Of a stretch of 38,778 nt of DNA, positions 16,686 to 25,036 are shown piece after piece (the first letter of the stretch is position 1; every line of letters begins with the position of its first letter). The position numbers and the translations under genes are program-made. The stretch spans positions 1-38,778 of the forward strand of contig NZ_BAGH01000285.1 in the NCBI RefSeq assembly GCF_000308715.1, given 5' to 3'. Origin of the DNA: Nocardia tenerifensis NBRC 101015 (GTDB lineage: Bacteria; Actinomycetota; Actinomycetes; Mycobacteriales; Mycobacteriaceae). The notes under the pieces were generated by a model. It saw nothing but the letters and a program-made list of their open reading frames with translations, made no database searches and was not told the DNA's origin.

Positions 16686-17638
16686 GACTCGGCCCCCTGG
16701 AGCCGGATTCGTGGATTCAGCACCGTGTAGAGGACATCGGCGACGAAGGTCGCCGCGAGGTACACGATGCCGATGAGGAGAACACCCGCCTCCAACATCG
16801 GGAAGTCCTTGTTGGTGGCCGCGGTGAAGATCAGCCTGCCCAATCCCTGATAGTTGAACAACGTTTCGACCACGACCAGGCCGCCGACCAGATAGCCGGT
16901 TTGAGTGGCGACGACGGTGATCGTGGGCAGCAGCGAGTTGCGCAGGACGTGTCGCCGGATCACCACCGAGCGAGGTAGCCCCTTGAGGATGGCGGTCCGA
17001 ACGTAGTCCGAGTCGAGCGCCTCGAGCGTACCCGCGCGAGTCATCCGGGCTATATAGCCGAAGAGGATGAGCACCAACGGAATCGCGGGCAGGATCAGGT
17101 AACGGAGCTCGGCCGGCGGGGAAGTTCCGGCCGGTGCGGTCGCGGTGACCGGGAAAGCCTTCAACCCGATCGCGAAGACCACGATCAGCACGATCCCGGA
17201 GACGAACTCCGGCACGGTCGACAAGGAAAGGGCGGCCACGCTGATGGTGCGGTCGACCGCTCGACCCCGGTAGAGCGCGGCGAGCACGCCGGCGGTGATG
17301 CTGACCGGGACCACGATCGCGAGGGCCACCAGCGCCAGCTTCAGCGAACGCACCAACGCCGGCATCAGCAAGGAATCGACCGGCGCCCGGAACTGATAGG
17401 AGGTACCCATGTCGCCGCGGGCGAAATTCGTTACCCAACTCCAGTATTGGCTGAGCAGGGGGCGGTTGACACCGAGTTCCTCGTCCAGCAGGGCAACGGC
17501 GTGCTCGGAGGCGAACGGGCCCAGAATGGCCCGGCCCGGATTGCCGGGCAGCACCGATCCCGCAAAGAAAACGATCAGGCTCAGCAACACGAGGGTGAGC
17601 AGTGCCAGTCCTAGCCGCTCGAGCAGATACCGCGCCAC
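16682..17638 (-). CDS. ABC transporter permease, DppB-like
   Basis: 318 aa from GTG 17638 (VARYLLERLGLALLTLV), chosen because GGGGGAG precedes it and the first helix follows directly, as in DppB. An in-frame ATG at 17683 would add 15 basic residues. The N-terminal RLGLALLTLVLLSLIVFF helix, the periplasmic loop with LGVNRPLLSQYWSW, and the EAA loop YVRTAILKGLPRSVVIRRHV are family features. It pairs with the DppC-like permease to form the membrane channel. Confidence 0.91.
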   Translation of the reverse strand: MARYLLERLGLALLTLVLLSLIVFFAGSVLPGNPGRAILGPFASEHAVALLDEELGVNRPLLSQYWSWVTNFARGDMGTSYQFRAPVDSLLMPALVRSLKLALVALAIVVPVSITAGVLAALYRGRAVDRTISVAALSLSTVPEFVSGIVLIVVFAIGLKAFPVTATAPAGTSPPAELRYLILPAIPLVLILFGYIARMTRAGTLEALDSDYVRTAILKGLPRSVVIRRHVLRNSLLPTITVVATQTGYLVGGLVVVETLFNYQGLGRLIFTAATNKDFPMLEAGVLLIGIVYLAATFVADVLYTVLNPRIRLQGAES

Positions 17639-17750
17639 CCGCTCCCCCTTTCCCGCCCCACCGCGTCCGGCTCGGCAATTCACGAGCGTGCACAGTCAGC
17701 GCATAGCAGTAGATTTTCACCCAGCACGCGCGGGGGCGCAACGGCCTCTG

Positions 17751-18791
17751 CTACGGCCCCGCCGGGGCGTCGAGTCGCTTCGCCAGCCAGGCCAGCGACA
17801 TCGGGTAGCGATAGTCGGTGCCACCGTGTGCGGCGTCGAACAGCTCGAAATTCATGTTGTCCGACGGCACGCCGACGTCGAGTAGTGCCTGATGGAAGGC
17901 GGCGGCGCCGAGGTCTAGATACCATTCGTCCCTGGTGCCGCCGTCGATCCAGATCGCCCGCATCGACCGCATGGTCGCGGCGTGGTTCGGCACCATGCGG
18001 ACCGGGTCCCAGGCCAGCCACCGTTGCCAGACAGCAGGTTTCAACACGCCGGTGCGCGGATCGAACGGTAGCTCCGGGCGGCCGTCCGTGCCCGGCGAGA
18101 AGCATGCCGCGACCCCGTACAGTCCGATCAGGTCCTGGTCTTCGGGTTTGGTGAACGACACCCGCTGCTGAAAATCCCTCCACCAACGGTGAATATCGCC
18201 GTCGTACGCTCGTAGATGACGCACGGCGTTCGCGAATCCGGGCAGGCAGCAATACTCATAGAGTGCGTCACCGGCGTGAGTTGCCAAGGCGCCGAAAAGA
18301 TCTGGGCGGAGCATCGGCGTGATCATCGCACCGAGTCCGCCACTGCTGTGGCCCATGATGGCGCGCCGATCGCGATCGGCGGCCGTGCGATAGTGCGCGT
18401 CCACCCACGGGACGACCTCGTCGCAGAGGTATGCGTGATAAGGGCCGGTACCAGGTGAGTCGACGAATTGACTGCCACCATAGGTGGTCCAGGCGTCGAC
18501 GTACACCATGATCGCCGGCGGCGCCTCGCCTGCCGCGAAGACCGCGTCGGCGGTTTCCGGAAACGGGCGCCGGAACGGCATCCGGTTTCGCCACATCTCG
18601 AGCTGACCGGTGTAGCCCTGAATTACATAGATCGACGGATATCGTCGGTCGCCATCATCCTCGTAGCCCGGTGGCACGTATACCCACAACGGTCGTTCGT
18701 GCGGATCGTGCAAAGGATTGTCGCGCAGCAACGCGCTGTCGAAGACGTGTTCATCGAGACGTCCGGCGAGTTCGGCAGACCACGGCGACAT
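17751..18791 (-). CDS. Alpha/beta-hydrolase esterase (esterase D / enterochelin esterase-like)
   Basis: 346 aa from ATG 18791 (MSPWSAELAGRL), where family-like sequence begins; the frame is open to 18896, and the GGAGG just upstream is closer to ATG 18791 than usual, so the start is uncertain. The nucleophile elbow is GHSSGG (147-152, Ser149), an Asp lies in WIDGGTRDEW and the catalytic His in DAAHGGTDYRYP. There is no signal peptide. Such enzymes cleave esters of small acyl or peptide conjugates. It lies between the carbamoyltransferase and the importer in one operon, so it may open an imported or stored ester form of the product. The substrate is not shown. Confidence 0.88.
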   Translation of the reverse strand: MSPWSAELAGRLDEHVFDSALLRDNPLHDPHERPLWVYVPPGYEDDGDRRYPSIYVIQGYTGQLEMWRNRMPFRRPFPETADAVFAAGEAPPAIMVYVDAWTTYGGSQFVDSPGTGPYHAYLCDEVVPWVDAHYRTAADRDRRAIMGHSSGGLGAMITPMLRPDLFGALATHAGDALYEYCCLPGFANAVRHLRAYDGDIHRWWRDFQQRVSFTKPEDQDLIGLYGVAACFSPGTDGRPELPFDPRTGVLKPAVWQRWLAWDPVRMVPNHAATMRSMRAIWIDGGTRDEWYLDLGAAAFHQALLDVGVPSDNMNFELFDAAHGGTDYRYPMSLAWLAKRLDAPAGP

Positions 18792-18917
18792 ACCTCCGAC
18801 GTCAGTCGCGTCAGGCCATTGCCGCCCGTTGTCACGTGATCGCATTACAGTGCGCATCGGAGCCGAGCCACGCACTCCGGCAAGGCGCCGGAGCATCGGC
18901 TGGACGATGCTCCCGCC

Positions 18918-20657
18918 TCACACTTCATGAGCTCGGATGTGACCGGCGCCGAGACCCTCGAGATCCACCCTGACGTCGTCCTTCCACATGACCATGTCGG
19001 CGACGACGAGTACATCGAGACCGGATTCGGTGAAGCAACGCACCGCATCCGCGGGAGTACGGGCGATCGGCTCGCCCCGAATATTCAGCGAGGTGTTCAG
19101 GACCATGGGCACACCCGTAATATTTCGGAAGCAATCGATCAGTCGATAATAGAGCGGATTCGCGGCCTCGGTGACCGTCTGGACCCGCGCGCTGCCGTCG
19201 ACATGGGTAATCGCCGGAACCGAGCTTCTGCGGTCGGACCGGACATTCATGGAAAGCAGCATGTATGGGGAATCCATTGCCTCCTCGAACCATTCCGCGG
19301 TCTGCTCGGCGAGCACTGAAGGCGCGAAGGGGCGCCACGGCTCTCGGAACTTCACCAGGGTGTTGAGTTTCTTGGGTATATTCGTGTCCCGCGGATCGGC
19401 CAGAATGGAACGGTTCCCCAGCGCCCGCGGGCCGAACTCCATCCGGCCCTGACACCATCCGACGACAAGGCCGTCCGCTATGGCCGCCGCCGCGACCCCG
19501 GCCGGATCCGCGACCTTCGCGACTCGGCTGACGCCACTGTTCGCGATGGCGTCGGCGACCGAATCCTCGTCGACGGACGGCCCGAGATATATCTGGTCGA
19601 CCGGAACTGTCGGCGCCTTTCCGGAGAATTCGACCCATTGCAGAGAGGCCGCCCCTATCGCCGCGCCCGCATCGTGAGCGGCCGGTGGGACGAAGAGCTC
19701 ATCGGCTATGGACGACGTGGCAAGCGCCGCGTTGGCATTGCAGTTCAACGCCACTCCGCCGGCCAGCACGAACTGCCGGCACCCGGTGCGCGCGGCCAGG
19801 CGGGCGGCCAAGAAATGATAGGCCTCCTCCAGCTTCTGCTGCACCCAATATGCGAGCTCCCTGGAGTTCGCATCGGGCTGCCCGAGCGGCACACGGTATA
19901 TATCGAGATTCCGCAACTTGTCGAGGTGGATATGATATCGATCCGCGTCGAAGGTCAATACGTCATCGAAGCTCAACTTGCCGGAACCGTACCCGGCGAG
20001 CCCCATTGTCTTGCCTTCGTTGCCGACGTATGCGACGTGGTCCGGTACGTCGCTCTTGCCACGCAGCCCACTCTTTCCATACAGTCCGCACAGGCTCGTC
20101 ACATAGGTGTACAGGTGTCCTATCGAATCAGACACCGGATACGATTCGAGATGGTCGATGCCGACACCGGAGGCATGCCACAGCGAAGTGGATTCGCGTT
20201 CGCCACGGCCGTCGATCACCAGCACACTCGCCTCATCGAAGCCACTGAGATAGTAACCGCATGCGGCATGCGTCAGGTGATGCCGGAAATAACGTGCGTC
20301 TGGCAGACCATTTCGTTCCAGTTGATTTCTCGCTTCGCGCCAGGTTGCCAAGTTCTGTGCCGCGATCAGCTCGCGCCCGGCGGGGCCGAGGTCGTCGTGG
20401 TCTATGAGGTTCTTGTCGAAGGGATTGTCATTGCCCTTGAATTGCCCGTAATCGAAGGTGAGGCCGACCCCGCGGAGATCCGCACGGCGAATGCCTGCTT
20501 GCTCGAGACAATATTCGATTGCGGCGACCGGAAAAGCGTTCGTGTGCCTGTCACGATTGAATCGCTCTTCCTCGATGGCGCAGACCAGCTCACCGTCGAC
20601 AACTATCGCTGCCGAGGTGTCATGCAGAATGTTCAATCCCAAGAATGCGGCTGCCAT
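18918..20657 (-). CDS. O-carbamoyltransferase (NodU/CmcH/TobZ family)
   Basis: 579 aa from ATG 20657, preceded by GGAGGGG. The N-terminal Kae1-like half has the metal-binding HHLTHA (126-131), and further on GKTMGLAGYG and LAGGVALNCNAN. The C-terminal YrdC-like part has GRMEFGPRALGNRSIL and MVLNTSLN. The family makes carbamoyl-adenylate from carbamoyl phosphate and ATP and moves the carbamoyl group to a hydroxyl, as in tobramycin, cephamycin and novobiocin pathways. It is first in a six-gene operon with the esterase and importer, and is divergent from the DinB-like gene. It predicts an O-carbamoyl group on the product. Confidence 0.95.
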   Translation of the reverse strand: MAAAFLGLNILHDTSAAIVVDGELVCAIEEERFNRDRHTNAFPVAAIEYCLEQAGIRRADLRGVGLTFDYGQFKGNDNPFDKNLIDHDDLGPAGRELIAAQNLATWREARNQLERNGLPDARYFRHHLTHAACGYYLSGFDEASVLVIDGRGERESTSLWHASGVGIDHLESYPVSDSIGHLYTYVTSLCGLYGKSGLRGKSDVPDHVAYVGNEGKTMGLAGYGSGKLSFDDVLTFDADRYHIHLDKLRNLDIYRVPLGQPDANSRELAYWVQQKLEEAYHFLAARLAARTGCRQFVLAGGVALNCNANAALATSSIADELFVPPAAHDAGAAIGAASLQWVEFSGKAPTVPVDQIYLGPSVDEDSVADAIANSGVSRVAKVADPAGVAAAAIADGLVVGWCQGRMEFGPRALGNRSILADPRDTNIPKKLNTLVKFREPWRPFAPSVLAEQTAEWFEEAMDSPYMLLSMNVRSDRRSSVPAITHVDGSARVQTVTEAANPLYYRLIDCFRNITGVPMVLNTSLNIRGEPIARTPADAVRCFTESGLDVLVVADMVMWKDDVRVDLEGLGAGHIRAHEV

Positions 20658-20812
20658 CGACCCCTCCAGAACTGCGCGTGAAATCGAGCATCCCACACGT
20701 AGAGCCCGATTTCAAGGCGGCTCGACGCACGTTCGAAACATTGGATACGCTGACCCACCGTCGGCGACAACTGACATATCAGCCGGGTAATGGATCGGAA
20801 AGGATTACCGCT
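20658..20812. promoter_or_regulatory. Divergent promoter region, carbamoyltransferase operon / DinB gene
   Basis: 155 bp. GAAATCG (20680-20686) and CGATTTC (20707-20713) are exact inverted 7-mers 20 nt apart. A TTCGAA palindrome lies near 20733. No clear -10/-35 pair could be assigned. Confidence 0.35.
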
Positions 20813-21352
20813 GTGGAAAAATGGGGTGCGGATCTATATGGCGATCCCTGTGCCGGTTGCGGATTCAACTGGTCGCTGACACCGGAGGAAGCAATTCGGA
20901 TCGTTACTGGGCTGCCTGCCCGCTATCGCGAGCTGCTCGACGGATACACGGGACATGAACGCCACCCGGAATTGGCGTGGAACCCAGCTGCCTACATCAG
21001 CCACGTCGTCGATAATCTGCGTCATTGGGCCGAAGGCCTCGCCGGTGCTCGACTGTCCGAGGCGACGGACATCCTCGGCTACGACCCAGACCTCCTGGCG
21101 CAGGCCCGCCACTACAACGACATCGCTCCCGCGGCCGCGCTCTGGTCGCTGGAACGCGCGGTTTCCGCTTGGTCGGCGTCGGTCACCGCGGCCCTGCGGC
21201 ACGGGGTCGTCCTGCGGCACGACGCACGAGGCCCGCAGCGCGCGCAGGACGTCGCCCGCAACAACGCACACGACGGTTACCATCACGCGTGGGACATCGA
21301 GCGCATCCTCGACTTCGCGGGTCCCGCCATCTTCTCCCCCGGCGCGTCCTGA
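20813..21352 (+). CDS. DinB / maleylpyruvate-isomerase-fold protein
   Basis: 179 aa from GTG 20813, which has GGAAAGGA 8 nt upstream. The four-helix-bundle features are visible: SHVVDNLRHWAEGL near residue 65 and NNAHDGYHHAWDIERIL near 150, giving the His ligands of a DinB-type metal site. A CAGCGF pair of Cys lies near residue 16. Members include mycothiol-dependent isomerases and S-transferases, so a thiol-dependent tailoring or detoxification role is plausible. It is convergent with the propeller-like gene (7-bp gap). Confidence 0.72.
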   Translation: MEKWGADLYGDPCAGCGFNWSLTPEEAIRIVTGLPARYRELLDGYTGHERHPELAWNPAAYISHVVDNLRHWAEGLAGARLSEATDILGYDPDLLAQARHYNDIAPAAALWSLERAVSAWSASVTAALRHGVVLRHDARGPQRAQDVARNNAHDGYHHAWDIERILDFAGPAIFSPGAS

Positions 21353-21359
21353 GCGGCGT

Positions 21360-22340
21360 CTAATCCAGCGCTACCTCGTACAGATACCATTCCGGATCGA
21401 ATTCGTCGCGTCGGATGACGGTACCGTCGGCGGTCAGGAACACCACAGCGGGTCGCTCCCCGTCCACAGCCACGAATACGCCGTCCGCCAGGGCATGCCA
21501 GTCCTGTAGCCATCTCGTCCGCACCGCGATGTGGCGATCCACCTCGACACGGCAGTCCGCCGCGACACCCTGCGCACCCGCTATCCGGCACACGAGTCCA
21601 GTGCCGTTCACGGTGTCGGCGAGCGTGAGCATGCCGGATTGCCACCGAACCGCATGCGGTCGCGCCAGGCCTTCGAGTAATGGCCAGGTATGGCCGGTGC
21701 CCCGGTCGATGCAGACGAGGCAACCCTGGTGGAAGAGCGTGGCGAGCACCGTGGCCGGACCCAGTGCCAACGCCGAATTCACATGTGTCGCCTGCAGCCA
21801 GGTGTCGTAGACGATCTCGCGGTGATCCCCGGACTTGCTGAGCGTCCGTCCGCTGCCGAAGGTGTCTGTGTCGAAGCCGTGCTCAGCGCCCCACCACAGC
21901 CAGCGTGGCTCGCCGTCGGAGGTAACCTCGATGATCGAGTCCGTACCCGAAGAGGCGACGACTATCCCGTCTTTCCACGCCCGCAGCGAGTGCACGTCGT
22001 TGAACCACGGATGCGACGTGAAGTCGTGTTTGTAGGTGAGGTCCCTGCTCCATAGTTCGATGACATGATGTCGCGCGATGAGATAGCCGTCGGTCACGGC
22101 GAGGATGCCCTGGGGGCTGTCACAGGGCACCGTCTGCGACACGTTGCCGAATCGGTCGACCGACACCAGCAAGCCCATCGCCCGATCGCCGGACGACATC
22201 GGGCGCCACGCGCTGATCTTTGGACGCGGGCGGCCGTGCACACGCTCAGCGTTCCACCGGGCGCGGCGATCCTGTAGATCTCTCGTTATGACGGTAAGCA
22301 CATAGCTTGGCAGCTCCGGGCCGTTCAACCTCGCCGTCAT
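21360..22340 (-). CDS. Propeller-like protein of unknown function
   Basis: 326 aa. ATG 22340 overlaps the aldehyde-dehydrogenase stop by 4 nt (ATGA), so the two are coupled. No signal peptide or membrane segment. The sequence is a run of short beta-rich blocks with repeated D-G and W residues (VSVDRFGNV, VIELWSRDL, SIIEVTSDGEPRWLWW, TADGTVIRRDEF), which suggests a beta-propeller. Segments with His (HDFTSHPWFNDVHS, QATHVNSAL) resemble in a general way the arylsulfotransferase/strictosidine-synthase-like propellers. I cannot assign a family. Coupling with the dehydrogenase suggests it acts on the same intermediate. Confidence 0.7.
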   Translation of the reverse strand: MTARLNGPELPSYVLTVITRDLQDRRARWNAERVHGRPRPKISAWRPMSSGDRAMGLLVSVDRFGNVSQTVPCDSPQGILAVTDGYLIARHHVIELWSRDLTYKHDFTSHPWFNDVHSLRAWKDGIVVASSGTDSIIEVTSDGEPRWLWWGAEHGFDTDTFGSGRTLSKSGDHREIVYDTWLQATHVNSALALGPATVLATLFHQGCLVCIDRGTGHTWPLLEGLARPHAVRWQSGMLTLADTVNGTGLVCRIAGAQGVAADCRVEVDRHIAVRTRWLQDWHALADGVFVAVDGERPAVVFLTADGTVIRRDEFDPEWYLYEVALD

Positions 22341-23839
22341 TCGTCCCCCAGGTGCACCCAGGTGGTCTTCACATCTGAGTATTTATCCAGGACGGCTGTT
22401 CCCTTGGTGCGGCCGAACCCGGACCTGCCCACGCCGCCCGCAGGCACCGTGAGGTCGTCGCCCTCGAAGCAGTTGATCCAGGCGATGCCCGCCTTCGCCG
22501 CGCGGGTCACCCGAAACGCGGTATCTATCGAAGACGTCCACACCGAGATTCCCATCCCATATCCGGACGAGAACGCCACCCTGAGCGCGTCATCCACGTC
22601 GTCGAACGGCCGGGCAGCCGCGACGGGCGCGAACACCTCGTCGGTGAAGATTCGACTCGACTCCGGGGCGTCCGCGAGCAGCGTCGGCGCAAAGTACCGG
22701 CCACCGGCCACCGGCGCCACCGACATACCGCCCCGCAGCACTCGGCCGCCGCCCAGCACAGCCTCCTCGGTAGCCAACTGGGCGTCGCGCAGCTGGCGGT
22801 CGGTGGTCAGCGCACCGACCGAGGTCGCCCAGTCGAGCGGGTCACCCACCCGCAGCTGGTCGATCTCGGCACTCACCGCGTCCAGGAACTCGGCATACAC
22901 CTCCCGCTCGACCAGCACTCGGGCGCAGCCCGTACACATCTCGCCCTGATTGAAGTACGCGCCCCATGCCACGGCGTGCGCCGCCGCGTCGATGTCACGG
23001 ACGTCCTTGAACACCACGGCTGCCGACTTTCCGCCCAACTCCGGCCAGACGCGTTTGCCATTGCTCTCCCCGCTCGCGCGAATGATCGCCCGGCCGGTCG
23101 CCGCCGCCCCGGTCACCGCGACCGAATCGATATCGGCATGCCGACCGATCGCCTGCCCCGTCTCGCGACCCACACCCGGGACGACGCTCAGCGCATCCCT
23201 GGAGACGCCCGCCTCCACCGCCAGCTCGCAGCAGCGCAGCACGGACAGCGGCGCCCGCTCCGACGGCTTGACGACCACCGAATTGCCGAGCATCAACGCG
23301 GGGGCCACGTCGTAGCCGATCAGCGCCAACGGAAAATTCCACGGCAGCAAGATTCCGACAACCCCGACCGGCTCCCGGCTGACCAGCGCCACATCGTTCG
23401 CGCCGACGGCGGGGTGATCTCCGTGCAGTTTGTCCGCGAGCTCGGCGTACCAGCGAATGGCCCGAACGACGCCGCGCAGATCGATCTCGACCGCGTCCCT
23501 GATCGGCTTCCCGGTCTCGAGGCTGACCAGCAGCGCCAGGTCGAGGCGCTCGGCCTCGATCGCGTCCGCCCATGCGCCGAGCGCCTCGCCGCGCTTGCGT
23601 GGAGTGAGTCGCGGCCAACAGCCGAGCCGTTGTTCGGCGCGTGCGTGCGCCACCGCGTCGTCCACTTCTGCCTGGCCGCAGGATGGGACCGTGCACAGCA
23701 GGGTCCCGTCGCGTGGGCTGAGCAGATCAAAGGTGTCAGCGCAGTCATCGATCCGCTTCCCGTGCATCAGGGCTCGGGCGTCCGGGACGATTTTGTCGGC
23801 CATCACCTGCCAATCAATCGTGTTGCCGGAGTGGGTCAT
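22337..23839 (-). CDS. NAD(P)-dependent aldehyde dehydrogenase
   Basis: 500 aa from ATG 23839, with GGGAAGGAG upstream. The catalytic residues are all present: Asn168 in PWNFPL, Glu267 in ELGGKSAAVVF, Cys302 in FNQGEMCTGCARVL. It oxidises an aldehyde to an acid by a thiohemiacetal intermediate. The stop overlaps the start of the propeller-like gene, and the gene begins 49 nt after the FMN oxidase stop. The operon order radical SAM, FMN oxidase, ALDH suggests it converts an aldehyde formed in the pathway to a carboxylate. Closest general type: succinate-semialdehyde/betaine-aldehyde dehydrogenase; the true substrate is open. Confidence 0.94.
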   Translation of the reverse strand: MTHSGNTIDWQVMADKIVPDARALMHGKRIDDCADTFDLLSPRDGTLLCTVPSCGQAEVDDAVAHARAEQRLGCWPRLTPRKRGEALGAWADAIEAERLDLALLVSLETGKPIRDAVEIDLRGVVRAIRWYAELADKLHGDHPAVGANDVALVSREPVGVVGILLPWNFPLALIGYDVAPALMLGNSVVVKPSERAPLSVLRCCELAVEAGVSRDALSVVPGVGRETGQAIGRHADIDSVAVTGAAATGRAIIRASGESNGKRVWPELGGKSAAVVFKDVRDIDAAAHAVAWGAYFNQGEMCTGCARVLVEREVYAEFLDAVSAEIDQLRVGDPLDWATSVGALTTDRQLRDAQLATEEAVLGGGRVLRGGMSVAPVAGGRYFAPTLLADAPESSRIFTDEVFAPVAAARPFDDVDDALRVAFSSGYGMGISVWTSSIDTAFRVTRAAKAGIAWINCFEGDDLTVPAGGVGRSGFGRTKGTAVLDKYSDVKTTWVHLGDE

Positions 23840-23888
23840 CTCGGCTCCTTCCCTTCGCCGCACCACACTGTCCACCTGATTCGCTCGC

Positions 23889-24992
23889 TCATTGCGCCGC
23901 CGCCGCACTCAACCGCACCATCGACCGATCGATGTCCTTGAGGGAGCGCCGACCGGCGAGCAGCATCGACCGCTCGAACTCCGCGCGCAACAGGCGCAGC
24001 GCCGCAGACAGCGCGACCGCCCCGCCGGCCGCGAGAGCCATTGCCGTCAACCGACCGACCAGAACCACATCGGCGCCGAGCGCGAGGGCCTTGAGCACAT
24101 CGGAGCCGCGCCGGATCCCGCCGTCGACTGCCACCGGCACCCTGCCCCGTACCGTGTCCACGACTTCTGGCAGCTGGTCCATGGTGGCAGGCAAGCAATC
24201 CAGTTGTCGGCCACCGTGATTGGACACCACAATCCCGTCCACCCCGGCGCCGACCGCCAACTCGGCGTCCTCTGCGGTAAGGACGCCCTTGACCAGTAAC
24301 GGCACCTCGAGCCGCCGCCGCACCTGGGCGAGGGTCTCCCAGGTCCAGTCCGAGCCGAACCCGGAGATCAGCCGGTGCGCTGCCGACGCGCCGGTAGCGG
24401 GATAATTGCCGCTCCATTGCTCCTCGGGCACGAGGTATCGGCGTGACATGGCGCGTTCCCGCCATCCCAAAGTCGGACAGTCGATGGTGACGCAGAGCGC
24501 GGCGTATCCGGCCCGGCAGGCTCGCTGGGCGAGGGCAAGAAACTCGTCCGGCTCGCCCCACGCGTGCAGCTGCATGACCTTCGGTCCGTCGCTGGCCGCG
24601 GCCACGGTCTCCAGGGAGAATCGGGATGCCTCGGAGATCACCGGCGCGATTCCGGCCATGGCTGTCGCCGCGGCGGTCTCGCACTGGCCGCGCTCGTGGA
24701 ACAAGCCGTCGCCGCCGATCGGCGCGGTCAGCACGGGGAAGGCCAGGTCGATGCCGACGAAGGTAGTGCTGGTGATCAGGTTGGTGACACCGGACAGATA
24801 CTTCGGGCGGAAGCTCCACCTGCGCAGCGCGGCGAGGTTGTCCCGCAGGGTCTGCTCCGCACCGGCGCCGCCGTCGAGCACCGCCCATGCGTCCGCGTCC
24901 AGGCGTTCCCGCGCGCGAACGTAGATCTCCTCCAGCGTGGCGAAAGGCTCACCGCTGGGCTCGATCGCCTGCTCATCTGTGGAGTGCGTCAT
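23889..24992 (-). CDS. FMN-dependent alpha-hydroxyacid oxidase/dehydrogenase homologue with altered active site
   Basis: 367 aa TIM-barrel flavoenzyme from ATG 24992. Conserved against spinach glycolate oxidase: Asp171 (D157), Lys235 in LVKGVLTAED (K230), His259 in SNHGGRQLD (H254) and Arg262 (R257), plus the phosphate loop DGGIRRGSDV. Two usual substrate tyrosines are replaced: Y24 by Val38 and Y129 by His143 (QLHAWG instead of QLY). The catalytic base and carboxylate-binding Arg therefore remain while the pocket is remodelled. The family oxidises L-2-hydroxyacids to 2-oxoacids; a related enzyme, MftD, oxidises an amine-bearing lactam. The gene sits 44 bp after the radical SAM gene in one operon. 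The assignment of residues comes from manual alignment. Confidence 0.92.
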   Translation of the reverse strand: MTHSTDEQAIEPSGEPFATLEEIYVRARERLDADAWAVLDGGAGAEQTLRDNLAALRRWSFRPKYLSGVTNLITSTTFVGIDLAFPVLTAPIGGDGLFHERGQCETAAATAMAGIAPVISEASRFSLETVAAASDGPKVMQLHAWGEPDEFLALAQRACRAGYAALCVTIDCPTLGWRERAMSRRYLVPEEQWSGNYPATGASAAHRLISGFGSDWTWETLAQVRRRLEVPLLVKGVLTAEDAELAVGAGVDGIVVSNHGGRQLDCLPATMDQLPEVVDTVRGRVPVAVDGGIRRGSDVLKALALGADVVLVGRLTAMALAAGGAVALSAALRLLRAEFERSMLLAGRRSLKDIDRSMVRLSAAAAQ

Positions 24993-25036
24993 CGTCGCGT
25001 CCCGCTCCTTCTCTCGTGCACGGTCCGTTCGGTCCG

